A DNA stretch of 35,906 nt, taken from positions 1 through 35,906 of the forward strand of contig CAYRGG010000046.1 of NCBI GenBank assembly GCA_964423745.1, in the 5' to 3' direction. Source of the stretch: CAYRGG01 sp964423745 (GTDB taxonomy: Bacteria > Pseudomonadota > Gammaproteobacteria > Competibacterales > Competibacteraceae). A program made the translations under genes and the position numbers. Below, piece by piece: positions 24,903 through 35,007 of this stretch. The notes under the pieces were generated by a model. It had not been told where the DNA came from and ran no database searches. It was given only the letters and a program-made list of their open reading frames with translations. Numbering within the stretch: position 1 is the stretch's first letter; each line of letters starts with the position of its first letter.

Positions 24903-24920
24903 ATTAATCAATTGATTAAT
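24903..24920. repeat. 18-bp perfect palindrome
   Basis: ATTAATCAATTGATTAAT is a perfect palindrome 10 bp after the glycogen-binding gene. It could be a protein-binding site or part of the transcript end. No T-run of terminator type follows. Confidence 0.6.
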
Positions 24921-24934
24921 AGTTTTAAGGGCCT

Positions 24935-24993
24935 ACCGGGGCGCTTTTGCAGTCGCTATCCATCTCAAGGATAGTGACCGTAATGGCCCCGGT
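24935..24993. other. Nested stem-loop structure
   Basis: An outer perfect 8-bp stem (24935-24942/24986-24993, ACCGGGGC/GCCCCGGT) encloses an inner 10-bp stem with one G-T (24952-24961/24969-24978) and a 7-nt loop. It lies downstream of both convergent genes. A + frame through it is also open (AYRGAFAVAIHLKDSDRNG...), so it might instead be a gene scrap leading into repeat copy B. Confidence 0.5.
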
Positions 24994-25020
24994 GATGCCT
25001 CATTTGTCTGTCGAAAGCAC

Positions 25021-25071
25021 CCTATTAGGACTGGACTATTGCTGCTCGTTCCAGAGGACGCTGTTAAATCT
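25021..25071 (+). repeat. Diverged repeat, copy B
   Basis: Partner of 9041-9093. On + it reads PIRTGLLLLVPEDAV within an open frame that starts upstream of 24931 and ends near 25105. On - it reads SVLWNEQ just after the peptidase stop. It overlaps the last few bases of the M16 peptidase gene (stop at 25064-25066). Confidence 0.45.
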
Positions 25072-27922
25072 CCCGGGAAAGAACGTTTTGTTCTTGTTGG
25101 TCTTTAACTTCAAGATTCTCTTTAGAATAAGCTTTTTGCATCTCTTTACCAAAGGAACGCACCACGATGCGTTTACGCACATCACTGAGTAAATAGCGGT
25201 AATAAGCCTGTTGAAAATCTTTTTTAGTGACATTTTTGATAGCTTGGGCAAGCTGATCCCGAGAATCAAAATCATGATAACCATTATTAACTTCGGTCCA
25301 GTAACGGGCCGTTCTTTCCGATAAGCTCTTTTCTTTAAACAAAATACGGGTTAATAAACCTTGCTTATAACTCGCAAAGCTTTCGTCAGTCATGCCTATT
25401 ACTTTAGCGGCATGGTTTTTCAAAAACTCTTCCACGGATTTTTCTAATACAATGGGGTCAGCCGAAGGAGACTGCACAGTAAACACAATACCCGGTACTT
25501 TCATGATGGGTAAGGCTGCGGAAAATACCACGTAACCCAGCTGTTTTTCTGTTCGCAAATCCTGAAAGAACGGCGATGAGAGTGTGTAAGCCAGCAGTTT
25601 AAATTTGGCTCTACTGGAAAAACTGGTATTTGATCCCTGAAAGTAAACCGAAATAGCAGAATCACCATGATCGATAGCCACTTGACGAACTTGACTCTCA
25701 CCTTGGATCAATTTGGTCACTCGACTGACAGGCACAATTCCTGGTTTATTTTCTGCGCGTAACAATTGTTCCAGTGAATCAGCAACCGCTAAAACTTCTT
25801 CTGGATAAACATTACCGTGGGCTAAGCCAACGATACTGATTTTATCTAATAGCTGTGGAATAAAGTTTTCCAAATCCGCCAGCTCTACCGTCTCAATGAC
25901 TTCTCGTTGTTGCCTTTTATCCCAGTAGTCCTGTAACAATAGACTGGTTAGTTCAGATAAGATCTGTTTATAGGGGCGTTTATAATTGGCATTATCCAGT
26001 TCACGAATCAACTCGCTTTTTAGCAATGCAAAACGGGCTGGGCTAATAGTCGGTTGTTTTAAGTTGGCCACCACTTGTTCCAACAGTTGCGCCTGTTTAT
26101 CGTTGTAACCGGATATTTTTAGCGCAAAACCCCGCATGTGTTTATACAGTCTAAAACGCAATCCGCCTAAACGCGCCGCATAAGCGAACTCATTCATTTG
26201 ATCATTGACTGCCCTCACATAGAGTTCGGTCAACACAGCATGCTTAGGCGTGTTGTTAGCAAAGGGCGAGCGTACAGAGGCATAGAAGTCCGAGCGAGGG
26301 ACTTGGAAAATGTTGTCTTGTTTGTACCATAAAGCGAACCCGTCGACAGATTTAATCAGCTCTGGTTTAGCGCTGGTCTGGCGCAGGGGTTTGACGCTTA
26401 AATCTTCCGGCAAAAAAATATTCCGCTGGGGTACCGTCAAAGCTAGATCGATCTCCCTATTCCGCCACTGAGCTAATAGCTCATTTGGCAAAGCGCTTAA
26501 TTGATACCGGGTGGCAAACCAGGGATCAACCGCATCCGTGGTTACCCCTTTGGCGGATACCGTCATCAACAACCGGTCAGGGGTCAACTTATGCAGATAC
26601 TCACTGATCAACTCAGGGGCGAAATGGTCAAGGGCATAGGGACCCCGCAGAACATCCTGGATGGGATACTGATGCATGCGCTTGGCTAGCACTTTAACGT
26701 AACGGATTGGAGTGGATTGTTCTTGGAAGCGAAAGGCCACGTTGGCGAGTCTAAGACGCTCTTTGTGAACCCACTCGGACACGCCTTGTTTTTTTATCAA
26801 CTCGATGCTTTGAAAGATATAAGAGACAATCTCTGGAATATGTTCGAGCCCTGCTTCAGTGAGCCTTACCCCCACGTCAAAAGTGGATTCATCCCCTAGG
26901 GTCATGCCCTGACCTGCTGACAAGCCATAAACCCATCCCTTGGCTTTTAAAAAAGTGAATAGGCTGCCTGATCCTTCATGACCCAGTAAATAACTGATGT
27001 GCTGAACAGGTTTGCTAGTGTAATACTGTTTTGTCGCCGGTATAGGAAAACTGAGAATTAACGAACGCTGCTCTTTTATGGGTACGATATTAAGACGACT
27101 TGGCAGACGCGCCATATCAAACAGAGATACTTGAGGCTGTTCTATGGTTTTATGAGTATTTTTTACCGCTGAAAATTTTTCAGTCACCCACTGCTTAAGT
27201 TGTGGCAGGGGTTCTTTACCTAAAACCACTAGTTTCATCAAATTGGCGGAATAATGCCGCTGATAAAAAGCAATGAGTTCATCCCGGATTTTACTGTCCT
27301 CCCGGTCTGAGAGGGTCTCCAAAGAGCCTATCGCAAATTGCGCAAAGGGATGCTGAGGGTTGATAGCGTTTTTATAAGCCCGCAAACGGTTCCAGGTATC
27401 GTCTTTAAATTTGGATTTGTATTCTGAATGCACCGCATGTTTCTCACGCTCCACATAGGCTTCTGGAAACAAGGGCGCGACAAAGAACTGTGCAAAACGA
27501 TCCAATGCCGGTTCTAAATGGTCTTTACCCACATCAAAGAAATAGTTCGTGTGGTCGAAGGTGGTATAGGCATTGACTCTGCCCCCGTTGGTGGTGATAA
27601 ATTTTTTATAGTCACCCACCAGCGGATATTTTTCAGTGCCCAGAAACAACATGTGTTCAAGAAAATGGGCTAATCCCTCGCGTCCTTTGGGATCACTACC
27701 GCTGCCCACATGCACATCCAAAGCCGCAGCCGCTTTATCGGTGGTGGGATCGGACACTAACAGGACCTGGAGCTGATTGGAAAGTTGAAAACTTTCATAG
27801 TGGCGCGGATCGTTGGGGCTTTTGATGATCTCTCCGTGGGCATAGGTGGTTAATCCAAGTACGGCAAGGACGCTGCTTAGCAACCAACATAATAGACGCG
27901 AACGTAGTTTGAAAAACTCCAT
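25064..27922 (-). CDS. Secreted insulinase/pitrilysin-like M16 peptidase
   Basis: A 952-aa M16A zinc peptidase. A signal peptide (residues 1-30, ending TYAHG) exports it to the periplasm. The inverted zinc motif HFLEH gives His86, Glu89 (catalytic) and His90, and the distal ligand Glu167 lies 77 residues after His90 in HAVHSEYKS, as in pitrilysin. Four homologous half-domains fit the length, and the C-terminal LGYVVFSAALP and RTARYW substrate-contact regions are present. It degrades peptides within an enclosed chamber. The ATG at 27922 has GGAG upstream. It is monocistronic. Confidence 0.95.
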   Translation of the reverse strand: MEFFKLRSRLLCWLLSSVLAVLGLTTYAHGEIIKSPNDPRHYESFQLSNQLQVLLVSDPTTDKAAAALDVHVGSGSDPKGREGLAHFLEHMLFLGTEKYPLVGDYKKFITTNGGRVNAYTTFDHTNYFFDVGKDHLEPALDRFAQFFVAPLFPEAYVEREKHAVHSEYKSKFKDDTWNRLRAYKNAINPQHPFAQFAIGSLETLSDREDSKIRDELIAFYQRHYSANLMKLVVLGKEPLPQLKQWVTEKFSAVKNTHKTIEQPQVSLFDMARLPSRLNIVPIKEQRSLILSFPIPATKQYYTSKPVQHISYLLGHEGSGSLFTFLKAKGWVYGLSAGQGMTLGDESTFDVGVRLTEAGLEHIPEIVSYIFQSIELIKKQGVSEWVHKERLRLANVAFRFQEQSTPIRYVKVLAKRMHQYPIQDVLRGPYALDHFAPELISEYLHKLTPDRLLMTVSAKGVTTDAVDPWFATRYQLSALPNELLAQWRNREIDLALTVPQRNIFLPEDLSVKPLRQTSAKPELIKSVDGFALWYKQDNIFQVPRSDFYASVRSPFANNTPKHAVLTELYVRAVNDQMNEFAYAARLGGLRFRLYKHMRGFALKISGYNDKQAQLLEQVVANLKQPTISPARFALLKSELIRELDNANYKRPYKQILSELTSLLLQDYWDKRQQREVIETVELADLENFIPQLLDKISIVGLAHGNVYPEEVLAVADSLEQLLRAENKPGIVPVSRVTKLIQGESQVRQVAIDHGDSAISVYFQGSNTSFSSRAKFKLLAYTLSSPFFQDLRTEKQLGYVVFSAALPIMKVPGIVFTVQSPSADPIVLEKSVEEFLKNHAAKVIGMTDESFASYKQGLLTRILFKEKSLSERTARYWTEVNNGYHDFDSRDQLAQAIKNVTKKDFQQAYYRYLLSDVRKRIVVRSFGKEMQKAYSKENLEVKDQQEQNVLSREI

Positions 27923-28529
27923 TTGTTTCTCCGAGATCCGTATTCCAGATGCTAAAAAATGCTTGCGTGAAACGCACTCATCAGAATAGTTAAAACCATC
28001 ACTTAACCAGCCCTATGCATGTTCTGTTCCAGTGGATAAAATGCTATGGTTATCCAAGTTATAGTCCCTTTTAAAAAAGGTTCTGGTGAAAAATTAACTT
28101 TTTATCGACCAAATTGGACCACTTTAGGAAGCGCTTTTTGTAGAAAGCGAGTTTTATTTTTCAATGACTTAAATGTTTTTCAGAGATTTCTCTAGGGAAT
28201 ATGACTGATGAACCTTGGCTGAGAAAACCTACTTATCTGATCATCAATGGCATGGGTTTACGTGATGCACAATACTAAAAGAAACAATTGTTTATAAATC
28301 AGTGGGGACGCTATCCCAGTTTTCAATGGCATCGGTTTGGAGTTTTTGGCAGAGCTATTTTAGAGGCGTTTAGATAGAGTTAGCATGGCTGATGAAGTGA
28401 CCGTCTTGCGCACCTTTTGCCAGAATTTGGAATGAAGTTGCGTTTGAGTCTGTAAGAAAGCTTACACTCACGAAAACACATTTCAAACTGAAGACTAAAG
28501 GGCGATAAGAAAAATTGTGGCGGATCAGC
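27923..28529. other. Gene-poor stretch with possible IS5-like scrap
   Basis: 607 bp without an intact gene. At 28385-28435 (+) a 16-codon frame MADEVTVLRTFCQNLE resembles the conserved MADEVT-LRF-LLE block near the N-terminus of IS5-family transposases. The bases before it (EAFR in another frame) could be the preceding part after frameshifts. No inverted repeats or flanking duplications are seen. A GGATAA/TTATCC inverted repeat lies near 28035. The peptidase promoter should be at the left edge but is not distinct. Confidence 0.3.
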
Positions 28530-29114
28530 TCAGTTCAACGCCAAAAAATTGGCGAGCAACGCATGGCCTTGTTGGGTCAAAATGGATTCTGGATGGAACT
28601 GTACCCCTTCCACATCCAGGGAGCGATGCTTTACTCCCATGATCTCATCCACCTCTCCAGAGGGTGTCTGAGTCCAAGCAGTAATTTCCAGAGAATCGGG
28701 TAAAGTTGCTTTATCAATCACCAAGGAATGGTAGCGGGTGGCTTCAAAGGGATTGGGCAAACCGGCAAAGACACCATGACCGTTGTGATGAATCAAAGAC
28801 GTTTTACCGTGCATGACCTCGCGAGCCCGCACCACCCGACCACCAAATCCCTGCCCAATACACTGATGGCCCAAACACACACCGAGAATAGGTAATTGGT
28901 CTGCCAAAAGTTCAATGACTGATATTGACACACCCGCCTCATTGGGGGTACAGGGTCCCGGCGAGATGACTACCCGTTGCGGGTTGAGCCGTTCGATATC
29001 TTCCACCAGTAGTTGGTCATTGCGGTAGACCTGTACTTGGGCGCCCAATTCACCCAGATACTGCACCAGATTATAGGTAAAAGAATCATAATTATCGATC
29101 ATCACTATCATCAT
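28530..29114 (-). CDS. trpG: Anthranilate synthase glutamine amidotransferase subunit
   Basis: A 194-aa class I glutamine amidotransferase supplying ammonia to TrpE for anthranilate (tryptophan) synthesis. It may also serve p-aminobenzoate synthesis as PabA does. The catalytic triad is visible: Cys80 in GVCLGHQ, His174 and Glu176 in FHPES. The N-terminus VMIDNYDSFTYN and the SPGPCTPNEAG oxyanion block are typical. ATG 29114 is used because it lies 4 bp after the trpE stop; the frame extends to 29153, but that would be out-of-frame trpE sequence. Operon with trpE and rpe. Confidence 0.96.
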   Translation of the reverse strand: MMIVMIDNYDSFTYNLVQYLGELGAQVQVYRNDQLLVEDIERLNPQRVVISPGPCTPNEAGVSISVIELLADQLPILGVCLGHQCIGQGFGGRVVRAREVMHGKTSLIHHNGHGVFAGLPNPFEATRYHSLVIDKATLPDSLEITAWTQTPSGEVDEIMGVKHRSLDVEGVQFHPESILTQQGHALLANFLALN

Positions 29115-29118
29115 GACG

Positions 29119-30597
29119 CTACACCAAACCTTGTTCCGCCATGGCCACTGCACGAAACATAGCGCCCCGCTTGTTCAAAGTTTCCTCCCACTCGGTCTGG
29201 GGAACAGAATCCGCAACAATGCCTCCACCCGCTTGAATATGGAGAACACGATCCTTAATCACCGCGGTACGAATGGCGATGGCCGTATCCATATTGCCGG
29301 ACCAAGACACATAGCCGATAGCGCCCGAGTAGACTCCCCGTTTCACGGGCTCCAGTTCGTCGATGATTTCCATGGCCCGAATTTTTGGGGCACCGCTCAC
29401 CGTACCGGCGGGAAAGGTCGCCTTCAACACATCGATAGCTCCCAAACCAGGTCGCAAACGACCCACCACATTGGAGACGATATGCATCACATGGGAGTAG
29501 CGCTCTATAACCATTTTTTCGGTGACACGGACACTACCCATGTCACTTACCCGGCCCACATCATTACGGCCTAGATCAATCAACATAAGATGCTCGGCAA
29601 GTTCCTTGGGATCGCTTAACAGGTCCGCTTCAAAAACTTTGTCTTCGTCCTCCGAAGCGCCCCGGGGTCGGGTCCCGGCAATGGGCCGCACGGTTACCAC
29701 GCCATCCTCTAAACGGACCAAGATTTCCGGCGAGGAACCAACGATATGCAATTCCTCTAAATTTAGAAAATACATATAAGGGGATGGATTTAAACGACGT
29801 AGTGCGCGGTAGAGGTCTAATGGTGCAGCTCGAAAAGGAATAGACATCCGTTGGGATGGCACGACCTGCATACAATCCCCCGCCACAATGTAATCTTTAA
29901 TGCGGCGCACCGCATCTTCATAGCCCTGTTGGGTGAAGCTAGATACAAAATCGTCCAGTTGCACATGGGTCACCCCCCGCAGGTTGGGGTATTGCAGGTG
30001 GCCACTGCGTAGTTGCCTGACCAAATCATCGAGACGGTGTTGGGCGTTGTCATAGGCGTTTGCCTGGGACGGGTCCACCAACACAATCACTGCCAACGTC
30101 CCCGCTAGATTATCGTAGACTACTACCTCTTCTGAGACTAGCAGCAAAATATCCGGGGTTTGCAAGGGATCGGGATTCGGACACTGGGCCAAGCGAGGTT
30201 CAATATAACGGATGGTGTCATAGCCAAAATAACCCACTAAACCGCCGATAAAGCGTGGCAACCCTTTGCCTAAGGTAGGTACTCGATAGCGATTCTGAAA
30301 CTCTTTCAGCCAACTTAAAGGGTCTTGGCAATGCACCTTTTCAACCATATCGCCGTCGTACTCGACGGTGATCTCCTGGCCGCGTATGCGCAGCCGTTGT
30401 CGGCAGGGTAGTCCGATAAAGGAATAACGCCCCCACTTTTCACCCCCCTGCACTGACTCAAACAGATAGCTGTAAGGGGCATCAGCCAATTTAAGGTAGG
30501 TACTCAAAGGAGTGTCTAAATCCGCCAAAACTTCACGAAATAACGGAATGCGATTAAACCCTTGCTCAGCCAGTTGCTGAAACTCAGTTTTATCCAT
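29119..30597 (-). CDS. trpE: Anthranilate synthase component I
   Basis: A 492-aa chorismate-using enzyme that makes anthranilate with TrpG. The feedback-site block appears as SYLFESVQGGEKWGRYSFIGL near the N-terminus (Trp binding). The chorismate-binding domain shows RPIAGTRPRG, HLMLIDLGRNDVGRV, TFPAGTVSGAPKIRAMEIID and the C-terminal IQAGGGIVADS. Length is normal. The ATG at 30597 lies 18 bp after the rpe stop. No leader peptide or attenuator sits between rpe and trpE, so any tryptophan attenuation would have to lie upstream of rpe; none was recognised. Confidence 0.97.
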   Translation of the reverse strand: MDKTEFQQLAEQGFNRIPLFREVLADLDTPLSTYLKLADAPYSYLFESVQGGEKWGRYSFIGLPCRQRLRIRGQEITVEYDGDMVEKVHCQDPLSWLKEFQNRYRVPTLGKGLPRFIGGLVGYFGYDTIRYIEPRLAQCPNPDPLQTPDILLLVSEEVVVYDNLAGTLAVIVLVDPSQANAYDNAQHRLDDLVRQLRSGHLQYPNLRGVTHVQLDDFVSSFTQQGYEDAVRRIKDYIVAGDCMQVVPSQRMSIPFRAAPLDLYRALRRLNPSPYMYFLNLEELHIVGSSPEILVRLEDGVVTVRPIAGTRPRGASEDEDKVFEADLLSDPKELAEHLMLIDLGRNDVGRVSDMGSVRVTEKMVIERYSHVMHIVSNVVGRLRPGLGAIDVLKATFPAGTVSGAPKIRAMEIIDELEPVKRGVYSGAIGYVSWSGNMDTAIAIRTAVIKDRVLHIQAGGGIVADSVPQTEWEETLNKRGAMFRAVAMAEQGLV

Positions 30598-30615
30598 GGG
30601 ACGACTGTCTCACGC

Positions 30616-31296
30616 CTAAGCCACCTCCGTGGCGGTGGTTAGTTGATCGCGCATAGCAGCGATGGTGGCTTTATAGTCAGCGTTATTGAAGATCGCTGAA
30701 CCCGCCACAAAAGTGTCAGCGCCCGCTTCAGCAACGGATCGAATATTGTCCACCTTGACACCCCCATCGATTTCTAAACGGATGGGGTAGCCGCTGGCGT
30801 CAATCAGTCGGCGGGCTTCCCGAAGTTTATCGAATGCGGTTGGGATAAAGCTTTGTCCACCAAATCCTGGATTGACCGACATGATTAAGATCATATCGAC
30901 TTTATCCATAACATACTTAAGGACATCCAAAGGGGTTGCCGGGTTAAAGACAATACCGGCCTTGCAACCCTGATCGCGAATTAACTGTAGGCTACGGTCG
31001 ATGTGTTCGCTGGCTTCGGGGTGAAAAGTAATGTAGGTAGCCCCCGCTTTGGCAAAGTCGGGAATAATACGATCCACCGGTTTCACCATCAAGTGAACAT
31101 CGATGGGGGCAGTGATGCCGTACTGACGTAGGGCTTCGCAAACCAACGGACCTACGGTCAAGTTTGGCACATAGTGATTATCCATCACGTCGAAATGAAG
31201 AAGGTCGGCGCCAGCCGCTAAAACCGCTTCCGCTTCTTCCCCCAAACGGGCAAAATCCGCTGACAAAATGGAAGGTGCAATGAGATAGTCCCGCAT
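30616..31296 (-). CDS. rpe: Ribulose-phosphate 3-epimerase
   Basis: A 226-aa TIM-barrel enzyme interconverting ribulose 5-phosphate and xylulose 5-phosphate. Family motifs are intact: IAPSILSADFARLG, HFDVMDNHYVPNLT (metal His and Asp), DVHLMV, MSVNPGFGGQ, and EIDGGV with GADTFVAGSAIF (phosphate site). ATG 31296 (MRDYLIAPS) is preferred over the upstream TTG 31305 because it matches the usual N-terminus. In many relatives gph (phosphoglycolate phosphatase) lies between rpe and trpE; here the two are 18 bp apart and gph is absent. Confidence 0.97.
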   Translation of the reverse strand: MRDYLIAPSILSADFARLGEEAEAVLAAGADLLHFDVMDNHYVPNLTVGPLVCEALRQYGITAPIDVHLMVKPVDRIIPDFAKAGATYITFHPEASEHIDRSLQLIRDQGCKAGIVFNPATPLDVLKYVMDKVDMILIMSVNPGFGGQSFIPTAFDKLREARRLIDASGYPIRLEIDGGVKVDNIRSVAEAGADTFVAGSAIFNNADYKATIAAMRDQLTTATEVA

Positions 31297-31472
31297 TCCA
31301 ATCAATTCTCGCTCATCAATTAATAAACAGGCAAGACTCTACCTGATCCTACCTGTCTTGAATAGCCTCACCCACCGACCCGATATTATTTGTTATCTAT
31401 CGAGATGACAAAAAGGCCACCTAGCCCCGTCATCCATACCCTCACCCGCGTGGGCAACCAGTTGCCTACCGC

Positions 31473-33252
31473 CTACTTTTTCTTCGGTAGATAGAGATCG
31501 GTGATGGTGCCTTCGAAAGCTTCTGCCGCCATACCCACCGTCTCCGATAGGGTAGGATGAGGATGAATGGTTTTACCGATATCTACGGCATCACAGCCCA
31601 TTTCGATGGCTAAAGCCCCTTCAGAGATCAAATCTCCGGCATTGGAACCCACGATACCCATACCGATGACCCGTTCTGTGTCTTCGTCAAAGAGAATCTT
31701 GGTCATACCCTCATCTCGGCCGATGGCCAAAGAACGACCACTAGCCGCCCAGGGAAAAACCCCTTTACCGTATTTGATGCCCTGGGCTTTAGCTTCGATT
31801 TCCGTGACACCCGCCCAGGCCACCTCCGGGTCGGTATAAGCCACCGAGGGAATCACCCGGGCGTCGAAGTGGGTTTTTAAACCGGCACAGACCTCCGCGG
31901 CCACATGCCCCTCATGCACTGCTTTATGGGCCAACATGGGTTGTCCAATGATATCGCCGATGGCATAAATATGCGGGACATTGGTGCGCATTTGCTTATC
32001 TACCGCGATAAAACCCCGCTGGTCCACGTCGACGCCGGCTCGCTCCGCGGCCAGACGATGACCGTTGGGGGTGCGACCCACCGCCACCAAAATACGGTCA
32101 TACAGTTCTGGCTCCGGCGGCGCCTTGGAGCCTTCGAAAGTAACACGCAACCCCTCATCTAAAGCTTCCACCTGGATGACTTTGGTGTTGAGAAGAATCT
32201 TCTCATAACGTTTTTCCACCCGTTTTTGAAACGGCCGGACGATATCTAAATCGGCCCCCACCATGAGTCTATCCAACATCTCCGCCACGGTAATGCGGCT
32301 CCCTAGCGCATAGTACACCGTCGCCATCTCGAGACCGATAATACCCCCACCGATGACCAACATGCGTTTGGGGATACCTTGTAACTCAAGCGCCCCTGTG
32401 GAATCCACGATGCGCGGGTCTTGAGGCAGAAAGGGCAACTTTACCGGCTCCGAACCCGCGGCGATAATGGCCTGCTCAAAACGCACCGTTTGCTCACTGC
32501 CGTCTGCCCCCGCCACCAGCAGATGGTGAGGGTCCAAAAACTGCCCTANNNNNNNNNNCCCCCTGGATGACCTGCACCTTACGTTGTTTCGCTAAACCTT
32601 TGAGGCCCCCGGTGAGTTTGCCCACCACGCCGTCCTTCCAGGATCGCAGGGCATCGATATCGATTTCCGGGGCAGAGAATTTTAATCCATGTTTGGAAAA
32701 ATCTCTCGTCTCGTCGATCACTTTAGCGGCATGTAACAGCGCCTTAGAGGGAATACAACCCACGTTAAGACAGACTCCCCCGAGACTCGGATAACGCTCC
32801 ACCAGCACTGTTTTCTTGCCCAAATCGGCAGCCCGAAAAGCCGCGCTATAACCTCCCGGACCAGAGCCTAGCACCAACACCTCCGCCTGCACATCAGCTT
32901 TGTCAGGGGTTTGCGCGACCGGCGCTGGCTGTGGCGAACGGTCCACAGGGGCGGCTTTAGATTGAGCCGACGGAGCATCGGTGGGCTCCTTAGCCGTAGG
33001 GGCTGCTTCGGCGCTCACCACCACCAGGGCAATCAGATCGCCCTGGGAAATTTTATCACCCACCTTCACCTTGATTTCCTCCACTTTTCCCGCCACCGGC
33101 GAAGGCACATCCATACTGGCTTTATCGCTTTCTAGGGTAATTAACGATGCTTCTGCGTCGATATTGTCCCCGGGGGCGACTTGAATCTCAATGACTTCTA
33201 CCTGCTGGAAATCCCCCATGGCGGGGACGCGAACTTCTTCAATGGTAGCCAT
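31473..33252 (-). CDS. lpdA: Dihydrolipoyl dehydrogenase (E3) with lipoyl domain
   Basis: E3 of the pyruvate dehydrogenase complex: FAD- and NAD-dependent reoxidation of dihydrolipoamide. Residues 1 to about 78 are a lipoyl domain with the lysine in LESDKASMDVP; an Ala/Pro-rich linker follows, then the flavoprotein with the redox disulfide GGVCLNVGCIPSKAL, NAD site GGGIIGLEMA, the ATGT-like AIGDI block and the C-terminal HPHPTLSE (base His/Glu). The gene contains 10 N at 32549-32558, so the frame appears to break. Joining the flanks directly restores IQGVGQFLDPHH. ATG 33252 is chosen for the lipoyl N-terminus. It is 19 bp after aceF. Confidence 0.95.
32549..32558. other. Assembly gap (10 N)
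   Basis: Ten N inside lpdA. Ten is not a length compatible with the frame on both sides, whereas a gap of zero (or a multiple of three) is. With zero bases the minus strand reads CAG GGG GTA GGG CAG, giving a normal E3 sequence across the join. Confidence 0.95.
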
Positions 33253-33271
33253 AACAATAAAAACCTTTTCT

Positions 33272-34984
33272 TTAAAGCAGCAGCCGTCGAATATCAGCGA
33301 TAGCCTCACACAAAAAACGCACAAACCGGGCTGCCAGGGCACCGTCGATGACGCGATGATCGTAAGAAAGGGAGAGTGGCAACAAGAGCCGCGGCACAAA
33401 CCCTTTACCATCCCAGGTGGGAGTCATTCTGGCGCGGGTAACGCCCAAAATAGCCACCTCGGGGGCATTGACAATAGGGGTAAATGACGTGCCGCCAATA
33501 CCGCCTAAACTGGAGATGGTGAAACACCCCCCTTGCATATCGCCGGGCATCAACTGTTTAGCGCGAGCTTTGGCGCTGTATTCGCTCAGCTCCTTGGAAA
33601 GGATAAAGATGGTTTTTTGATCCACATCACGGATGACAGGCACCACCAATCCATCGGGGGTATCCACCGCCACGCCAATATGGATGTATTTTTTGACAAT
33701 CAGTTGCTCACCATTCGGATCGAGAGAGGCATTAAAGGTGGGAAATTCCCGTAACGCCACAGCGCAGACTTTGAGTAAAAAACTCACCATGGTAACCCGT
33801 ACCTCACGGGCTTTCGCTTGCTCCGCCAAAGACTTGCGAAAGACTTCCGTGTCGGTAATATCCGCTTCATCGTGGTGGGTAACATGGGGCACATTGAGCC
33901 AATTGCGGCTCATAGCTGTCCCCGTCAGCCGCTTGATTTTAGTCAGCGGCTGCGTCTCGATGGGACCGAATTTCTCAAAATCCACCGCTGGAATAGGCGG
34001 AATGCCGCTACCCCCAGACGCCGCCTCAGCAGCAGGGGCTGCCTGACCAGCTAAGACTTGTTTAATAAATTGCTGCACATCGTCTTTGGTGATGCGCCCC
34101 TTACGGCCACTGCCTTCGCCGATCCGGCTTAAATCAGCACCCAATTCCCGGGCGAATCGTCGCACTGAAGGGCTAGCATGGACCTGGGCAAAGGCGGCTT
34201 CATCCACTGGTGTAACAGCAATAGGCGGCTGGCGTGCTTCAAAAGTGACGGGTTTGCGGGCGGTAGGACCCAAGGTAACCGCTGACGGAGGCTGTGCTGG
34301 AGTGGCAGCCTCGTCGTCCGCAGGGGCAACCGCTTCTGTTTCAAGGATAAGAACAACATCGCCTTGGGAGACTTTATCACCTGGCTTTATCCTTAATTCC
34401 TTGATGACACCCGCTTCGGGTGACGGCACTTCCATGGAGGCTTTGTCGCTCTCTAACATAATGAGCGGTGTTTCCACGTCCACGTTATCACCGGGTTTTA
34501 CCAGCACATCGATCACATCCACTTCGTGAAAGTCGCCGATATCCGGTATTTTCACTTCCTGCAAAGCAGACTGGGAAGTAGCCGGCGGGGTGGGTGTTTT
34601 GGACCCATCCGGTGTAGCTGCGGCCGGGCTAGGCTCGCTAGCGGAGACAGCTTTATCCTGTGATTGCTCAGCAGCACTGTCTGCAGTTTTTGCAGCCGCT
34701 GGAGGAGGTTCACCCTCCTCTGATTGCGACGAATCCCCCACTGCATCAGCCTCCAACAATACGATAAGATCGCCTTCAGAGACTTTATCCCCGGATTTAA
34801 CCTTCACCTCTGTCACCACCCCCGCTTCCGGCGACGGCACTTCCATGGAGGCTTTATCACTTTCTAAGCTGATTAACGGATCTTCAACGGCGACGGTGTC
34901 TCCAGGGGACACCAAGACTTCCACTACATCCACGCCACTAAAATCGCCAATATCGGGTACGTGTACTTCTTTGACAGCGCCCAC
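33272..34984 (-). CDS. aceF: Pyruvate dehydrogenase E2, dihydrolipoyl acetyltransferase
   Basis: A 570-aa E2 core protein that moves acetyl groups from E1 to CoA. Two lipoyl domains (about 5-77 and 143-215) each show LESDKASMEVPSPEAG with the lipoylated Lys, separated by Ala/Pro/Ser-rich linkers. The peripheral-subunit binding domain is at about 268-305 (SVRRFARELGADLSRI...GRITKDDV). The acyltransferase domain (about 345-570) has the active-site DHRVIDGA with His and Asp. The start is GTG 34984, 6 bp after GGAGGAGAA. It is 23 bp after aceE, so one operon. Confidence 0.96.
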   Translation of the reverse strand: MGAVKEVHVPDIGDFSGVDVVEVLVSPGDTVAVEDPLISLESDKASMEVPSPEAGVVTEVKVKSGDKVSEGDLIVLLEADAVGDSSQSEEGEPPPAAAKTADSAAEQSQDKAVSASEPSPAAATPDGSKTPTPPATSQSALQEVKIPDIGDFHEVDVIDVLVKPGDNVDVETPLIMLESDKASMEVPSPEAGVIKELRIKPGDKVSQGDVVLILETEAVAPADDEAATPAQPPSAVTLGPTARKPVTFEARQPPIAVTPVDEAAFAQVHASPSVRRFARELGADLSRIGEGSGRKGRITKDDVQQFIKQVLAGQAAPAAEAASGGSGIPPIPAVDFEKFGPIETQPLTKIKRLTGTAMSRNWLNVPHVTHHDEADITDTEVFRKSLAEQAKAREVRVTMVSFLLKVCAVALREFPTFNASLDPNGEQLIVKKYIHIGVAVDTPDGLVVPVIRDVDQKTIFILSKELSEYSAKARAKQLMPGDMQGGCFTISSLGGIGGTSFTPIVNAPEVAILGVTRARMTPTWDGKGFVPRLLLPLSLSYDHRVIDGALAARFVRFLCEAIADIRRLLL

Positions 34985-35007
34985 TATAGGTTCTCCTCCA
35001 ACGGGTA

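Noticed and set aside
24947..25192. 81-aa + frame after the glycogen-binding gene
   Set aside because: Mostly antisense of the M16 peptidase end, with no ribosome site. The protein-like frame linking to repeat B is a different one.
28385..28435. IS5-family transposase fragment as a firm mobile-element call
   Set aside because: Only 16 residues match a common motif, with no inverted repeats or target duplication, so it is kept only as a note in the gap entry.
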